A DNA stretch of 64,000 nucleotides, taken from assembly GCA_022605425.2 (NCBI GenBank), contig CM061247.1, positions 669,501 through 733,500 of the forward strand, given 5' to 3'. Below, one piece after another: positions 48,600 to 60,195 of this stretch. Source of the stretch: Hamiltosporidium tvaerminnensis. Its lineage: Eukaryota > Microsporidia > Dubosqiidae. A program made the translations under genes and the position numbers. Numbering within the stretch: position 1 is the first letter of the stretch; each line of letters starts with the position of its first letter. Under the pieces are notes generated by a model. That model worked only from the letters and a program-made list of their open reading frames with translations, did not search any database and was not told the origin of the DNA.

Positions 48600-49800
48600 T
48601 ATTCCGAATAAGAAAAGAGGTTGCTGCGGAAGAAGTTAGAACATTTTACTTTCCTCACGCATGATATTTGTTTTAAAAAGCGCGATCATCTAATAAAAGC
48701 CGTTTTTGGATTTGAACCTGCCTTGATTAAACAAATTAGTCAAACAGAGCAGGCTATTGCACACATCAGAGTAAATAAAATGATGGCTTTGATTGTACAA
48801 AAATATTATGGGATTTCCAAAGCATAGATAAGAGAGTATGTAAAAGACTGTGAAGCATGTAGTCGATTCAATTCTCTAAAAACAATTTAGCCAGTATATA
48901 TAAACCATATTACCAAAAAATATGATCTATTTATGATGGATTGTGTAGATCTCAGGAGACACGATGATCAAAATGATCAATATAGCTTGATGTTTAATGT
49001 AACGACACATACACAAAACATCTCAGGAGCTTTAAGCTGATTAATAAAACATCGGAACTAGGAAGAGATTCATTAAAATTTTTATTTGAAAACTTCGGTG
49101 TCCCGGTGGCAATACAATCCGATAACAGTCAAGAGTTTAAAAATACACTACTTGAAGCTTTTTTAACAGATCTTAACATCAAAATTATACATGGAAGACC
49201 ACACAATCCAAAGCGCTGGGTCAAGTGGAACGTGTAAATCAAATCATAAAAAGATAGCTAGAGAAGAAATAGCATAAAACAGGTGGAAGAAGGTGGATGG
49301 AACATCTTAATAATGTTTTTATGCATATAAGAGAACAATACATTGTGCAACAAACAAATCTCCATTTATGCTTTTCTTATGACAACCAGGTTTTAACAAT
49401 CCACTTTCTAAAAGCATAATAGTGTAAAACGAAGCAAGTACGATGGTGCCTGCAATTTAGATCGATCCTGATATAGTTTTGGTCGAAGAAAATACAGCGG
49501 ATACACAATAGATTATGGAAATCGCCTCAGATGTACATGAATAATTTACTGAAACGGTGAACACCACAACCACTATAATAACTGATGATCTTGAAATCGA
49601 TAGTAAGATTCGTTTGGATGTGGCTAAGCATTTTAAAAACTATAGAGAAAGAATTTTAGAAAACAACAATTTAAATAGACTAAAGAGAGATTTTTCAAGT
49701 GCAGATCAAGTTTTGATAAAAAAAACAAGACTTAGGTATAAATACTAGAACTAAAAAAGCGCCTTTTGACTCTTTTACGATAATTCTGTTTTTAAAGTTA
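48600..49800 (+). pseudogene. Retroviral-type integrase relic (Ginger-like or Ty3-like)
   Basis: Broken frames contain the zinc-binding domain (H-x-R-V-N-K then IVQKYYGISKA, then KDCEACSRFNSL: an HHCC arrangement), core motif KKYDLFMMDCVDL (first Asp), FENFGVPVAIQSDNSQEFKN (second Asp), RPHNPK then QVERVNQIIKR (third acidic, Glu), and a C-terminal block SSADQVLIKKTRLRYK (49557-49748). It is the plus-strand counterpart of the minus-strand integrase at 40610-46330. No RT, protease or gag sequence is seen next to it, which fits Ginger-type DNA transposons, but its own TIRs were not found. Confidence 0.7.
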
Positions 49801-50043
49801 TAGCTATTTTGATGAACATATGATTGAAGTAAAAAACAATGATGAAGACACAAGAACAGTTTTTAATGGCGTAATAAAACGAGTTTAATTTAGTTTACTT
49901 TGCAATTATTATAGGCGTTTTATATTATTGAAGTATTATCATTAAAGTTTTTAATTTTGTTTTTAGAATTTTATATTTTTTTTAGCAGAAAATTCAACTT
50001 ATAACTATATAAGCATGTGTTAATAAATTTTCTGTCTATTATA

Positions 50044-50160
50044 GGGTTTTTATATCAATATAATAATCCTTGCAATCAATATAATAATTTTTCGATCAAT
50101 ATAATATTCCTTGCAATCAATATAATAATCCTTGCAATCAATAAAATAATTATTTTTAAA
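50044..50160 (-). repeat. Left terminal array of Tc1-like element
   Basis: About two and a half inverted 41-base units with the words ccttgcaatcaatataataat and tttttcgatcaatataat. The outer end is GGGTTTTT next to TA. Confidence 0.85.
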
Positions 50161-50233
50161 AAATAAAAATTTAAAAAAAAAATTTAAAAAATAGAAATTT
50201 AAAAAATAAAAATTCATTATAAAATTAACTCCA

Positions 50234-51397
50234 ATGTCAAATTCTTTTTCAGGTAAAAATACCGACGAGAACAAATATGATTTTCATGTAGGTGAAACAC
50301 CAGAATGTATAGAGTGCGAAAATGACAATGTTTTGAAGTGTCTTGTAGAAACATCGGGATCAAATGATGAAAATCTCTCACTATCCACCATTCCAACTCT
50401 GAGGAAACAAATGGTTTCTATTAATGATCGGGAACGCATAATTGAAAAAACATTAGAAGGCTATTCTATGTCCGCAATTTTCTCTATGTATCGAAACGTT
50501 ACCAGACGGTTAATAGTATCGTTAGACGATATCTAAAAACCGGCTTGGTATTTGTCGAGAAAAGAGGTAGTGATAAGCGCTCAAAGTTAACTTTGGAAAT
50601 AAAAAAGAGCTTACAAACCTATGTTGATTTGAAGTGTACAAAAACCTTGTATGAGTTGGCAGAATGGGTCAAATGTACATTTAATGTTGATGTATCGACT
50701 AGTACAATTGATCGCGCACTAAGAAAGTTCCATTACACTCTAAAGCGTGTAACATTAGTGCCTGAGCGTAGAAATACACTTTCGACAATTGAGCTAAGAA
50801 CCAATTACGCAACTAGTTTTCGTGAGTTGGAGATTGATAACGAGACAAAAACTTTGTCTTTTTAGATGAAGTTGGGTTTTCGGTAGTAACACGCCCCAGA
50901 AGAGGTCGTAATAGGAGAGGTGAATCTGCATACTTATCTGTAACAGTAGCCCGAAGTAGAAATATTTCAGTAGTCGCAGCAATGAATAAATATGGTATGA
51001 TATACCATAAGATTCATGAGAGAGCCGTAAATGATGAAGATTTCAAATTATCCATTAAGGGGATTAATGAAAGTAGTGAACGGCAAGGAATTTTGACTCC
51101 AATATTTGTAATGGACAATGCGAGAATTCATCACTATCGGGGATTTAATGATGATGAGGAAATTGCTTCGTATGATAAAATATCTCCACCTTACTCTCCA
51201 TTTCTTAATCCAATTGAGAATGTATTCTCAGTCTGGAAAAATAAAGTAATTCGAGGTGGTGCTCTTACTGAGCCTTAGTTGAGAATATTAATTTGTGAAA
51301 AATTTAATGAGATCACGAGAGAATATTGTATTTCTTTTTCCCGTAAATGTTAGGATATTTGCAAAAGGCTGAACTAGGACAGGTGATGATTGAATAA
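50234..51397 (+). pseudogene. Tc1/mariner-superfamily (DD34E-type) transposase, broken
   Basis: The gene starts at the ATG at 50234, with a homeodomain-like helix-turn-helix (DRERIIEKTLEGYSMSAIFSMY) and a second DNA-binding stretch. Catalytic blocks are FLDEVGFSVVTRPRRGR (first Asp, 50862-50910), VMDNARIHHYRGF (second Asp, near 51115) and PPYSPFLNPIENVFSVWKN (Glu, near 51217). This copy has 33 residues between Asp and Glu; the other copy has 34, so a codon was probably lost here. Frame changes near 50520 and 50862 (a T-run) and a stop at 51276-51278, where the other copy has CAG, inactivate it. Confidence 0.85.
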
Positions 51398-51432
51398 TAA
51401 ATCATAAGTACTATTTATAATTTTCTTTTTTA

Positions 51433-51688
51433 AAAATAAGTATTATATTGATTGCAAGGATTATTATATTGATCGAAAAATTATTATATTGATTGCAAGG
51501 ATTATTATATTGATCGAAAAATTATTATATTGATTGCAAAGATTAGTATATATATTGAAAAATTATGATATTGATTGCAAGGATTATTATATATATTGAA
51601 AAATTATGATATTGATTGCAAGGATTATTATATTGATCGAAAAATTATTATATTGATTGCAAGGATTATTATATTGATCGAAAAACCC
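51433..51688 (+). repeat. Right terminal array of Tc1-like element (six 41-bp units)
   Basis: Six tandem 41-base units with few differences. The third and fourth units share a variant half (tatatatattgaaaaatt). The array ends cgaaaaaccc next to TA. Confidence 0.9.
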
Positions 51689-51690
51689 TA

Positions 51691-54600
51691 TAATTTCAAT
51701 AAATAAATTCGTTATTTTAAATATATGATTTTGGAAATAATATATAGGAAGCAATGTGGGTTCTATAAAATTACTAGAAAATAACGGTGTATTATAAAAT
51801 CATTAGATTAAAGGGGGTATGTAGAAAATAACGGGTTCTATTGGCCAGGAGGTTTATCGGCTTTAAATTATATTTTAAATTGATAAAAAAAACACAACTT
51901 TAAAAGGGTAGTTAATCAACCATCATATTTCAAGAGGTGGCCGTCCAAGGATGTGATTTAGAAGCTGTACGAATTTCATCATTCTTTGAAAAAGTTATAT
52001 TTCCCAAATTTATATTTTTCGTTTTTTTTCACCTTCTATATTCTTTTGTATTGTTTTGTGTTTTCTATTATTTGTTTGTTGATAACTAAGTTATAGACAC
52101 AAATAATGTGTATTCTAACTAGTTTTTTTTAAAATAATTTATACAAAAAAATAGAAAATAAGATTGTGGTACTAAAAGCATAGATGATAATTTACGGCTG
52201 ACTGGAGTTCGTGTTAATATATAATTCGTTTTATAAATAGTCATATTTTTTTATGTATAAAAAAATAAACCTTTGAAGAAATACAGGGCATAAGAAAAAA
52301 ATATGTTCGAAATAGGCCAAAATAAAAACTATTCGGAAAAAATTCATCCAAAACCGAAATAAAACTTGGTTCGGAAAAATTCTGGTAGAAAACAAAATAC
52401 TGGATATGTAAGGGGTGAAATCTGTTTTTATTTATATATTTTACCATAAGAATAAGTGAGCAAACATAGTTTTTTTTGATATTATTGTGTGTTTAGTTTT
52501 AAAAAATATAATTCGTTAAAAATATATTAAATAAAAATTCAAAAGCAGAATTTTTTATAGAAAGAAACACATTAATAGTTAGTATTTTAATTTATTACAT
52601 TGGATATTGTTTACTCATAAATTATCAGTCTTTATATATTTTTTTTCTTTGTCAAAATTTTTATTTTTTTATAAAACATAAAAATAAAAGCGAAACAAAT
52701 AAAACTGAATCCATAAACATAAATATATAGCAATAGAAGTGAGCTGATTTTAAAAAAACGTAAACATCATGTTAGACACAAAGTAAATATGAAACTTGTA
52801 ACTAGTAAATCCACGTTCAGAATAAGAATACTGTGTTTTATTTATAATTTTTTAGAAACTTCTTTCTGGTTTTTAATGTGTTAAACGCTTACAACTGAAT
52901 TAATATAAAACCTGCAATTTTCGCCAAATAAACTTGAATTTATTTGTTCTCAAAAATCTAGTAAGTCTTATCTTAGTAAAGTATGGATAAATGTAAATTA
53001 TACAAAGATGCAGTTTCTGATTCTCAGATTACTAAATGTGAAAAATTTTTAATTCAAAAGCATTTTTAAGCACTAGAGATTAATTTAATTAAAACATTTT
53101 ACAAATATATTGAAAATTTATCTCACGTATTTTTCTTGCGTTTTAATATTTTTTGCCTAGATTTCATCTACTGCCCTAAGCTTTGAATGATGGTTGATGG
53201 TTTTATCTTTATTTTTTTTTTGCTAAAAATACGATAAACACCTGCATATGTAGGATAAACGTATCTAATTAACTATTGAGCAGATTGTTTCCACTTGAAT
53301 CTTAACACTTATTCAAAACAATTTATTATTTAATTGAAGATATTTTAGCTTTCAAAATCCAAAAAAAACGTATTAGTGAATTACATTTATTCTGCTTAGG
53401 CCAATAAAATTTACTGGAAATAAATTTCTTAAAATTTCCAAGTTTTTGAATGTAGTTATCAATTAAATTATTATGAATGTGGCTTCGTGTTTGTTTGAAA
53501 TACAAGAAAGTTGATAACTAGCATTCTATTTTAGTAATATTTTAAAGTTTGCATATTATAAATATTTAATTATTTTGGTTTTTTTATTTTATTTTACTGG
53601 CTTGTTACATAATAAATCTTTATGGTTTAGCTCCGCTTGAAATCTTTTCATATGAATGTATGTTTGGCTCTTGAGAATTACATTTTTTTTATTTATATAA
53701 TAATTAATTCTATTCTGAATAATAATAATTATTCTTGCGTTTTCTAATTGATTAGAATTTTTTTTACTTGTAAATTTATATACTTACCTATCCATTTCTT
53801 TAGATCGTTTGAATTCATTTAATTCTGCTCTGATTTGGTTTTTTCATAAAGCTTACAATTCTTTCTGATTATAGAAGCTCGGTGATTCCTAAGAAGTTTA
53901 TTTAGATCCGTATTTTCTGTAATGTTAACCGAAATTTTTTTATAAAGTTACAAGTTATTTATGTTTACTTTTACGATCTGTCGCTTCTGGTTTCTAAAGA
54001 AAATTTTCTCAGATTTAACATATTTATTCAAGACTTCTCAGATTTAATATCTTATTTGTTCGCTTCATTATTCTTATATTTTAACCTTGGGTTTATTTTT
54101 TTTATCTTTTCAGTTTTTCGAATATTTTCTATAATCTTTGGTAATTGTCATTTTTCTATTTTCTTTATATATTTGCACTTTTCTTTTTAATTCGGCTATC
54201 TAGAAATCTTTTCTCGTATGCAAGCTTCTAAATAAATATTTTTTTTCAACTTAGTAATACTGTAAAAACTATTTGGTACAAAGAGTACATTATATTCCGA
54301 ATCTTAAAAATTATCATACCGCATAATTCTCTTGCTATTATACCTATTTTGATTTCTGTTATCATTTATTTATTGTATTTCTTCCTTCTTGGGCTTCCTC
54401 GTAGAGTAGCCGCCTTGTATACCAACATCGGTTTTTAGTTGTATATTTCATAAATTCAAGTTGATTTTTTCTATACTGATTCATATCATTAAAGTTATGT
54501 GATATTAGATTTTAAGTTGTATTTAGTATATTCCTAGCTTAAAAGATCAAAAATTTAAAATTAAGTGATAATTGTCTTCATAAAAATCTTTAAAACAACG

Positions 54601-56006
54601 TATACATATAAAACCAGAAGTTATCTGCTATGGATTATTTTTTTTTCTTTTCATTCAAGTCGCACCAATGCAATGGGAATGACCGAAAGTATTTTCTTCT
54701 GTAAAAACGTTTCTATTTATACATCTATAAACATCGATTAAAGACCGTTTACAGAAAGTTTCTCGGTATGTTTATAACTTCCATATTTAGTAAACATATC
54801 TATTTTTCATATATTTTCTCACTTTCTTCAAAAAAATCTTTTTTTTCTAAGAATTTTCCATGTCTGTTTTTAAACCCAGCACATAATTTGACTCGATACT
54901 TTCTTCGATTTATGATTTAAAAAAATAATAATGTCTTTCTGTATTATATCTTTTCTTGAAAAGGAGCAATCGCTCATCTATAGATCTATGTATCTAAAAC
55001 ACTTTTTAGTATATAATTTTTAAGTGCATGCCTCTTTCTAAAAAATTGGAAAACATTATCTGGTCTTTAAATATATGTCATATTCTTATTGTATAAGATC
55101 TGAATATTAATTTTATGTTTTAACAATTAACCGACGAATGTAGGATTCATTTTTTATATAGAAGCAGCCTCATTTCGAGTTTCTTTATCACAAATAAATA
55201 GAATTGTTCACTTGATTATGTCCGAATAAGTTAATTTTTTATTTTGAAACCTCAATATAGTTTCTTGAAGAAAGATATCGAGCAAAAAGACCCTAAGATT
55301 AAATACATTTTCCCCCTTCTTTATTTAATATCTATATATAAAATATAATTACAAATACCATCAGATTAACCGAAGTAAATCACCCTTCTGATAAAGATGT
55401 ACTTTTTTCAAATATATAATCTGATAAAATACTTTTATAGATTGTATTTTTTTTTAACTATTTATAAATTCGTAAATATATACATAGTGACGGATTTAGC
55501 AGAATACATATTTTTTAGCCGTTAATCAGAAATTCATGATCCACAATTTTAACCCAAATAAATTATCATTAGTATGCTGTAATATTTCTGTATATTGAAT
55601 TAGACTTAAATGACTTCAATATTTTCCCAATAAAAATTTCTATAATTGAAATTTTATTCAAATTTTTAATATTTGAACTTAAATTCTTTTTATAGTCATC
55701 TAAAAATATTAAATACCCTTTCATTTACTATATTTACTTAAACTAATTTCACTTAAAATTTATACTTTTAAAAAATATTTAAATCTTACTAATCAGTTAA
55801 TTAGTTTTTTATTTTTACTTTTGAGTTTAAAGATAAAATAATTAGATTAATTATTCCCTTTTAAAAAAAAAACAAAATATATTTTTAAAAGAAAAAAAAC
55901 TAGTAAATAATCAAGAAATATTTTATTTTATTTCTTAATTCTTCCAGTCTTCTTTAATCTTAAGAATTTAATCAGTTAGATAAAATATCATCATATTCTG
56001 TTACTG
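51691..56006. other. Long intergenic, nothing recognised
   Basis: About 4.3 kb of AT-rich sequence without a supported gene. The start (51740-51950) has a few G-rich words such as aaagggggtatg and ggggtggccg-like text resembling other spacers. A small GC-richer patch at 54385-54430 was not identified. A minus ORF at 52241-52447 is Phe-rich and looks like chance. Confidence 0.45.
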
Positions 56007-59000
56007 GTTTATTCGATGTGTTTTTTTTGCAGTACAAACAAGGCTTGACCGAATGCCTAGAAATGGATGGAAAGAGATACAGAGCTACTATAATGAGAAG
56101 TTCTCCTGTACCGAAACTATCGATGTGCTAAAAAGAATGGCACACAATAAGACGGAAGAGGAAATTAGGCAGGAAGAGAATGGAGAGCGACGTCGAATCG
56201 CCACTTGTCTCGCCGAGCCATGTTCCTTGACCGATACTGCTCGATTTATAAGCCTGAGAGAAAAATACTTTGGTAATATCAAAATAATATCTGAGGAGGA
56301 AATCGGGAAAGTAGTAGTCCGAACTCGAAAGCTTCCAAATGAATTAGTTGACAGTACAGTTCTTGATCTTATTAATCGAATAGTCGGTGAATATGCTGAC
56401 TCTCATGTACCTATGACGATAACAGACGTTGCCCGAATTATCCAGATAGATAGCACAGGTATGTTATGACGATGAAACACGTAAAGAGAGGCCAAGATCA
56501 GCGTGGAAAGAAAGCATTGAGAGTAAAATTTCAGTAGTAAAACTTTCAAAAGATATCCTCGAGAAAGCACGTTGACGGGAAGAACTCTCCTCTTCTCAAA
56601 CTAAAAGTCTTAAAAAAATTATGCGAGAGTTTAATTTAGACCTAAACAAAACAAATGATCTATCGGAGGCTTTAGTTAAGAAGAATGAGCTGATAACTGT
56701 TTACGAAAAAAAACTTACGATGTACGAAAGTAGGAAGCAATTCCGAAAAGAGAATCGTATGTTTGAGCTGTTCCAAGGTAGATATTATTGTGGCCTGTCT
56801 GAGCGTGTGGAATCCGAGCATGTGGTTCATCGTGACGAAATTGTAAGTTTTTGGTCCACAATGTGGAACAAAAATAATTAAATAGTTACGTATGATTAGT
56901 ATTTGATACCTTTTGTACCGGATACTCACCCGGCCACGTTTCCTTCACTTGATGAATTTGTAGCTATTATCACTTGGCTTCCTAACTGGAAAGCCGCCGG
57001 AATTGATGAGATCTACGATTTTTATATCAAGAAACTTACGACTCTTATCAAATATCTTTATGATATTGTGAAAGCCATATGTTTTGAAGGAACACCACAA
57101 GCTAATTGGTTTTATCATGGGCTAACGTATCTCATTCCAAAAAGCGTACCACAAAAAGGCTCCGACTATAGGCCAATAACTTGTATGTCAAACCTTTACA
57201 AGCTGACGACAAAGTGTGTTACAAAAGTTGTTCAGCTTGAGGTAGAAAGGCGAGTGTTACAAGCAGATAATCAATTGGGTGCAGTGAGAGGTGTGCAAGG
57301 AGCGAAGGAGCAGGCCCTGCTAAATGTTGCTATTAATAAAGAGTATGGAAACAATCTTAAGGCAACATGGATTGATGTCAAAAAAGCTTATGATTCAATA
57401 GATCATGCTTATTTGACACAAGTCATCGAAAACCTTAATCTACCTGATTGGATCCTGAAATTCATTAAGGTAACAATATCAAAATAAAATTGATATTTCG
57501 GTAGGGTCTGAAAAAATTATGAACAAGAAGATTGATAAGGGGATTCTACAGGGAGATAGTTTGTCACCTTTATTGTTTATGCTGTGTATGGATCCATTGA
57601 GCCGTAAACTCAATGAAGAATACGCAAAGGTGACAATACAAACGGAGGATGCATCCCACTCTACCAATCATCTCTTGTTCATTGATGATCTTAAGCTCCT
57701 TGCCAAAGATGGAACAACGCTTGAAAAGATGACGGAGGAAGTAAAAATGTTTATGAAAAATATAGGATTAGAAATAAACAGAGAGAAGTCGGCCACAAAT
57801 GATTCGTGTTGTGAGAATACTGCTACTCTTCTTGAAGGAATAGGTGTTTACAAATACCTCGGAATAATAGAAGATAGCAGAGGAATTCCAACACGTAAGT
57901 CGTTTGAGGAAGTACAAACCAAACTGATAGCGAGGGTAGAGAGACTTTGCCGCACGAGATTGAATGCAAGAAATTTATTTCAAGCTATCAATCAACATGC
58001 GATATCTCTAATAAACTATCATATAGGTGTACTTCGACTAGAACCGCCTGGCTTCTCTAAGTTAGATGATGCGGTGCGTGCAGTTTGAATAAAGAACAGG
58101 ATATATCTTCGCCCAGGATGTAAAGAGCGTCTGTACCTCCCCAGAACAGAACTTGGGAGAGGTCTTCATAGTGTTGAGTTCAAAAGCGAACATATGCTTT
58201 TGCAACTCTTGGATTGTCTGGAAAAATCTAAAGAAACATCGACCAGAAGAGCAGCACTCCTTAAGGGTGAGAATGATAATAAAACCCATCTTGCACTAAT
58301 AAAAGACTTTTTACAAGTAAAATACGGGATGGCAGAGGAGGTCACTAAAAATAAATTAGATGAAGCTCAACTAGCTAACTTATATAACGAAATAGAAAAA
58401 CGAAAACTACATTCAAAGTTATATAATGCTAGAAACAACGAGCTAGTAAGTGTAAATGACTCCTCAAGATGGTTAAAGAAAGGAAGTGTAAGACCGCGTG
58501 ATGAAGCAGTGTTCTGCTATATCCAGGATAGAAACGTATTTTGGGGAGCAGAAGGTGTGTGTCAACACTGCAACACGTCTAGAAAAACAGTAGAACATTT
58601 AGCAACGAGATCTGAAAAAATGCTTGGTCATGACTATACTAGACGACACAATGAATTGGTACGATGCATACATTTGCTCTTGTTAAATAAATATAAATTC
58701 AAGTCCTCAAAACGAATCAGAAGCCACTCAGTTCAAGAAATTCTTGATAATGAGTATGCAGAGATAAGAGTGGACACCAGAATAAAAACTAGTGTCAAAC
58801 TTCGAAATAATAGGCCAGATATATTCGTTTTAGACAAGAGACGAAATAAGATTACCCTCATTGAAGTAGGAATCACCTCCCAAGACTCACTTCAAATAGT
58901 TGAAACAGAGAAACTTAGGAAGTATGACCTGCTAGCCAATGAGTTGGGTCTTATTTATAGGTTTAGTGTTGAGATAATCCCTTATGTGATGACCTGGGAT

Positions 59001-59431
59001 GGTATTGTGAAAAAATACCATGAAGCTCATCGTAAAAGACTAGAAATACCCATGAATATAGAGGCATACATTCAGTCTATAGTACTTAAGAAGACAGTCG
59101 AAACAATTTCCTTTGATCGACGAAGAGGACTTGAGCCAAGACTAGATGCCGAAGAGAGCTGGGAGAGAGCGTCAATGGGTGTTATTATGAGAGCTGAGAT
59201 GCATAAACAACCAATACCCCCTTTAAAGCAAGTAGACAACGAGGAAGATGATGTTTATAAGGAAAATACAAAAAATATTTTACCTCTTATTTTAGATGGT
59301 ATAACCACAGCAAAGGAACCAAAAACTAATACAAATGAAGAGATAAAGGAAGAGATAGAAGTGGTTGAATTGGTGGAAGAAAACATATAAAAAATGGTAA
59401 AAATATTTTAACCCGGAATTTTATTAAATAA
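56007..59431 (+). mobile_element. LINE copy C (RLE-type), 5'-truncated, best-kept 3' end
   Basis: Nearly identical to copy B from the tttattcgatgtg junction onward, 5'-truncated there. In order: charged N-terminal part (56053-56881), RT fingers and motif A (56903-57487), motif B and LLFIDDLKLLAKD motif C in one frame (57519-58088), then a 398-codon ORF (58194-59390) with zinc knuckle and restriction-like endonuclease (RPDIFVLDKRRNKITLIEVG, near 58816). Its own damage: a four-base gata gain near 56450, TGA at about 56574, TGA at 58086-58088, and the last knuckle Cys changed to Ser (LATRSEKML). It shares with copy B the TAA and TAG around 56878-56906 and the frame change at 57487. 3' UTR block at 59410. 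Confidence 0.92.
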
Positions 59432-59499
59432 AATATATATGAATATCACTTATCATATCTTTTTTAAAGTTAAAACTTAAATTATAATTTTTAATAATT

Positions 59500-60195
59500 T
59501 AAATGAGTGTTAATAACAGGTATTATAAAGGTATTGGTAATAACAGGTATTATAAATGATTGTTTTAATAACAGGTATTATAAAGGGTATTGGTAGTAGT
59601 AAGAGTTATATACTAGCGTATTACTTATACTTATTACTAACACCCTTATAATCATCTATACTGTTATTAACACCCCCATAATATACTATTAAGAAATAAC
59701 ACCCCTTTACACAACTATACTAATAAATAACACGCTACTAATACACTACTAATAAATAAAACCCCCTTACCCACTTACTGTTACTCTAATAAATAACACC
59801 CTCTTAATACACTACTTATAAATAACACCCTCTTACCCACTTACTGTTACTGCTCTAATAAATAACACCCTCTAATACACTACTTATAAATAACACCCTC
59901 TTAATACACTACTTATAAATAACACCCTCGAATACACTACTTATAAATAACACCCTCGAATACACTAATTATAAATAACACCCTATAATACACTACTTAT
60001 AAATAACACCCTATAATACACTACTTATAAATAACACCCTCGAATACACTACTTATAAATAACACCCTCTTAATACACTACTCATAAATAACACCCTCTT
60101 ACCCACTTACTATGATTACTCTAATAAATAACACCCTCTAATACACTACTTATAAATAACACCCTCTTAATACACTACTTATAAATAACACCCCC
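59500..60195. repeat. Non-coding tandem array rich in TAACACCC
   Basis: Two parts. At 59515-59600 a short repeat of aataacaggtattataaa occurs three times. From about 59690 to 60195 a 27-28-base unit of the form aataacaccctcttaatacactacttat recurs many times with variants (ctcgaatac, ctataatac) and interspersed cccacttactgtta blocks. The frame opposite the array has stops, so it is not coding. It abuts the stop codon of the bromodomain gene at 60196 and shares its core word with that gene's coding repeats. Confidence 0.9.

Larger units (their letters stand above)
50044..51688 (+). mobile_element. Tc1/IS630-like element with array-type inverted ends
   Basis: TA at both edges (50042-50043 and 51689-51690). 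Both ends begin GGGTTTTT and continue into inverted tandem arrays. The unit at the right end is 41 bases, made of two related halves (attatattgattgcaaggatt and attatattgatcgaaaaatt), repeated six times at 51433-51688. The left end (50044-50160) has about two and a half units in inverted orientation. The transposase lies between them on the plus strand. Confidence 0.88.

Noticed and set aside
48690-48720. tRNA-like T-arm text (ggatttgaacct) near the integrase relic
   Set aside because: No acceptor stem or anticodon arm could be built around it, and the bases are part of the integrase coding relic.
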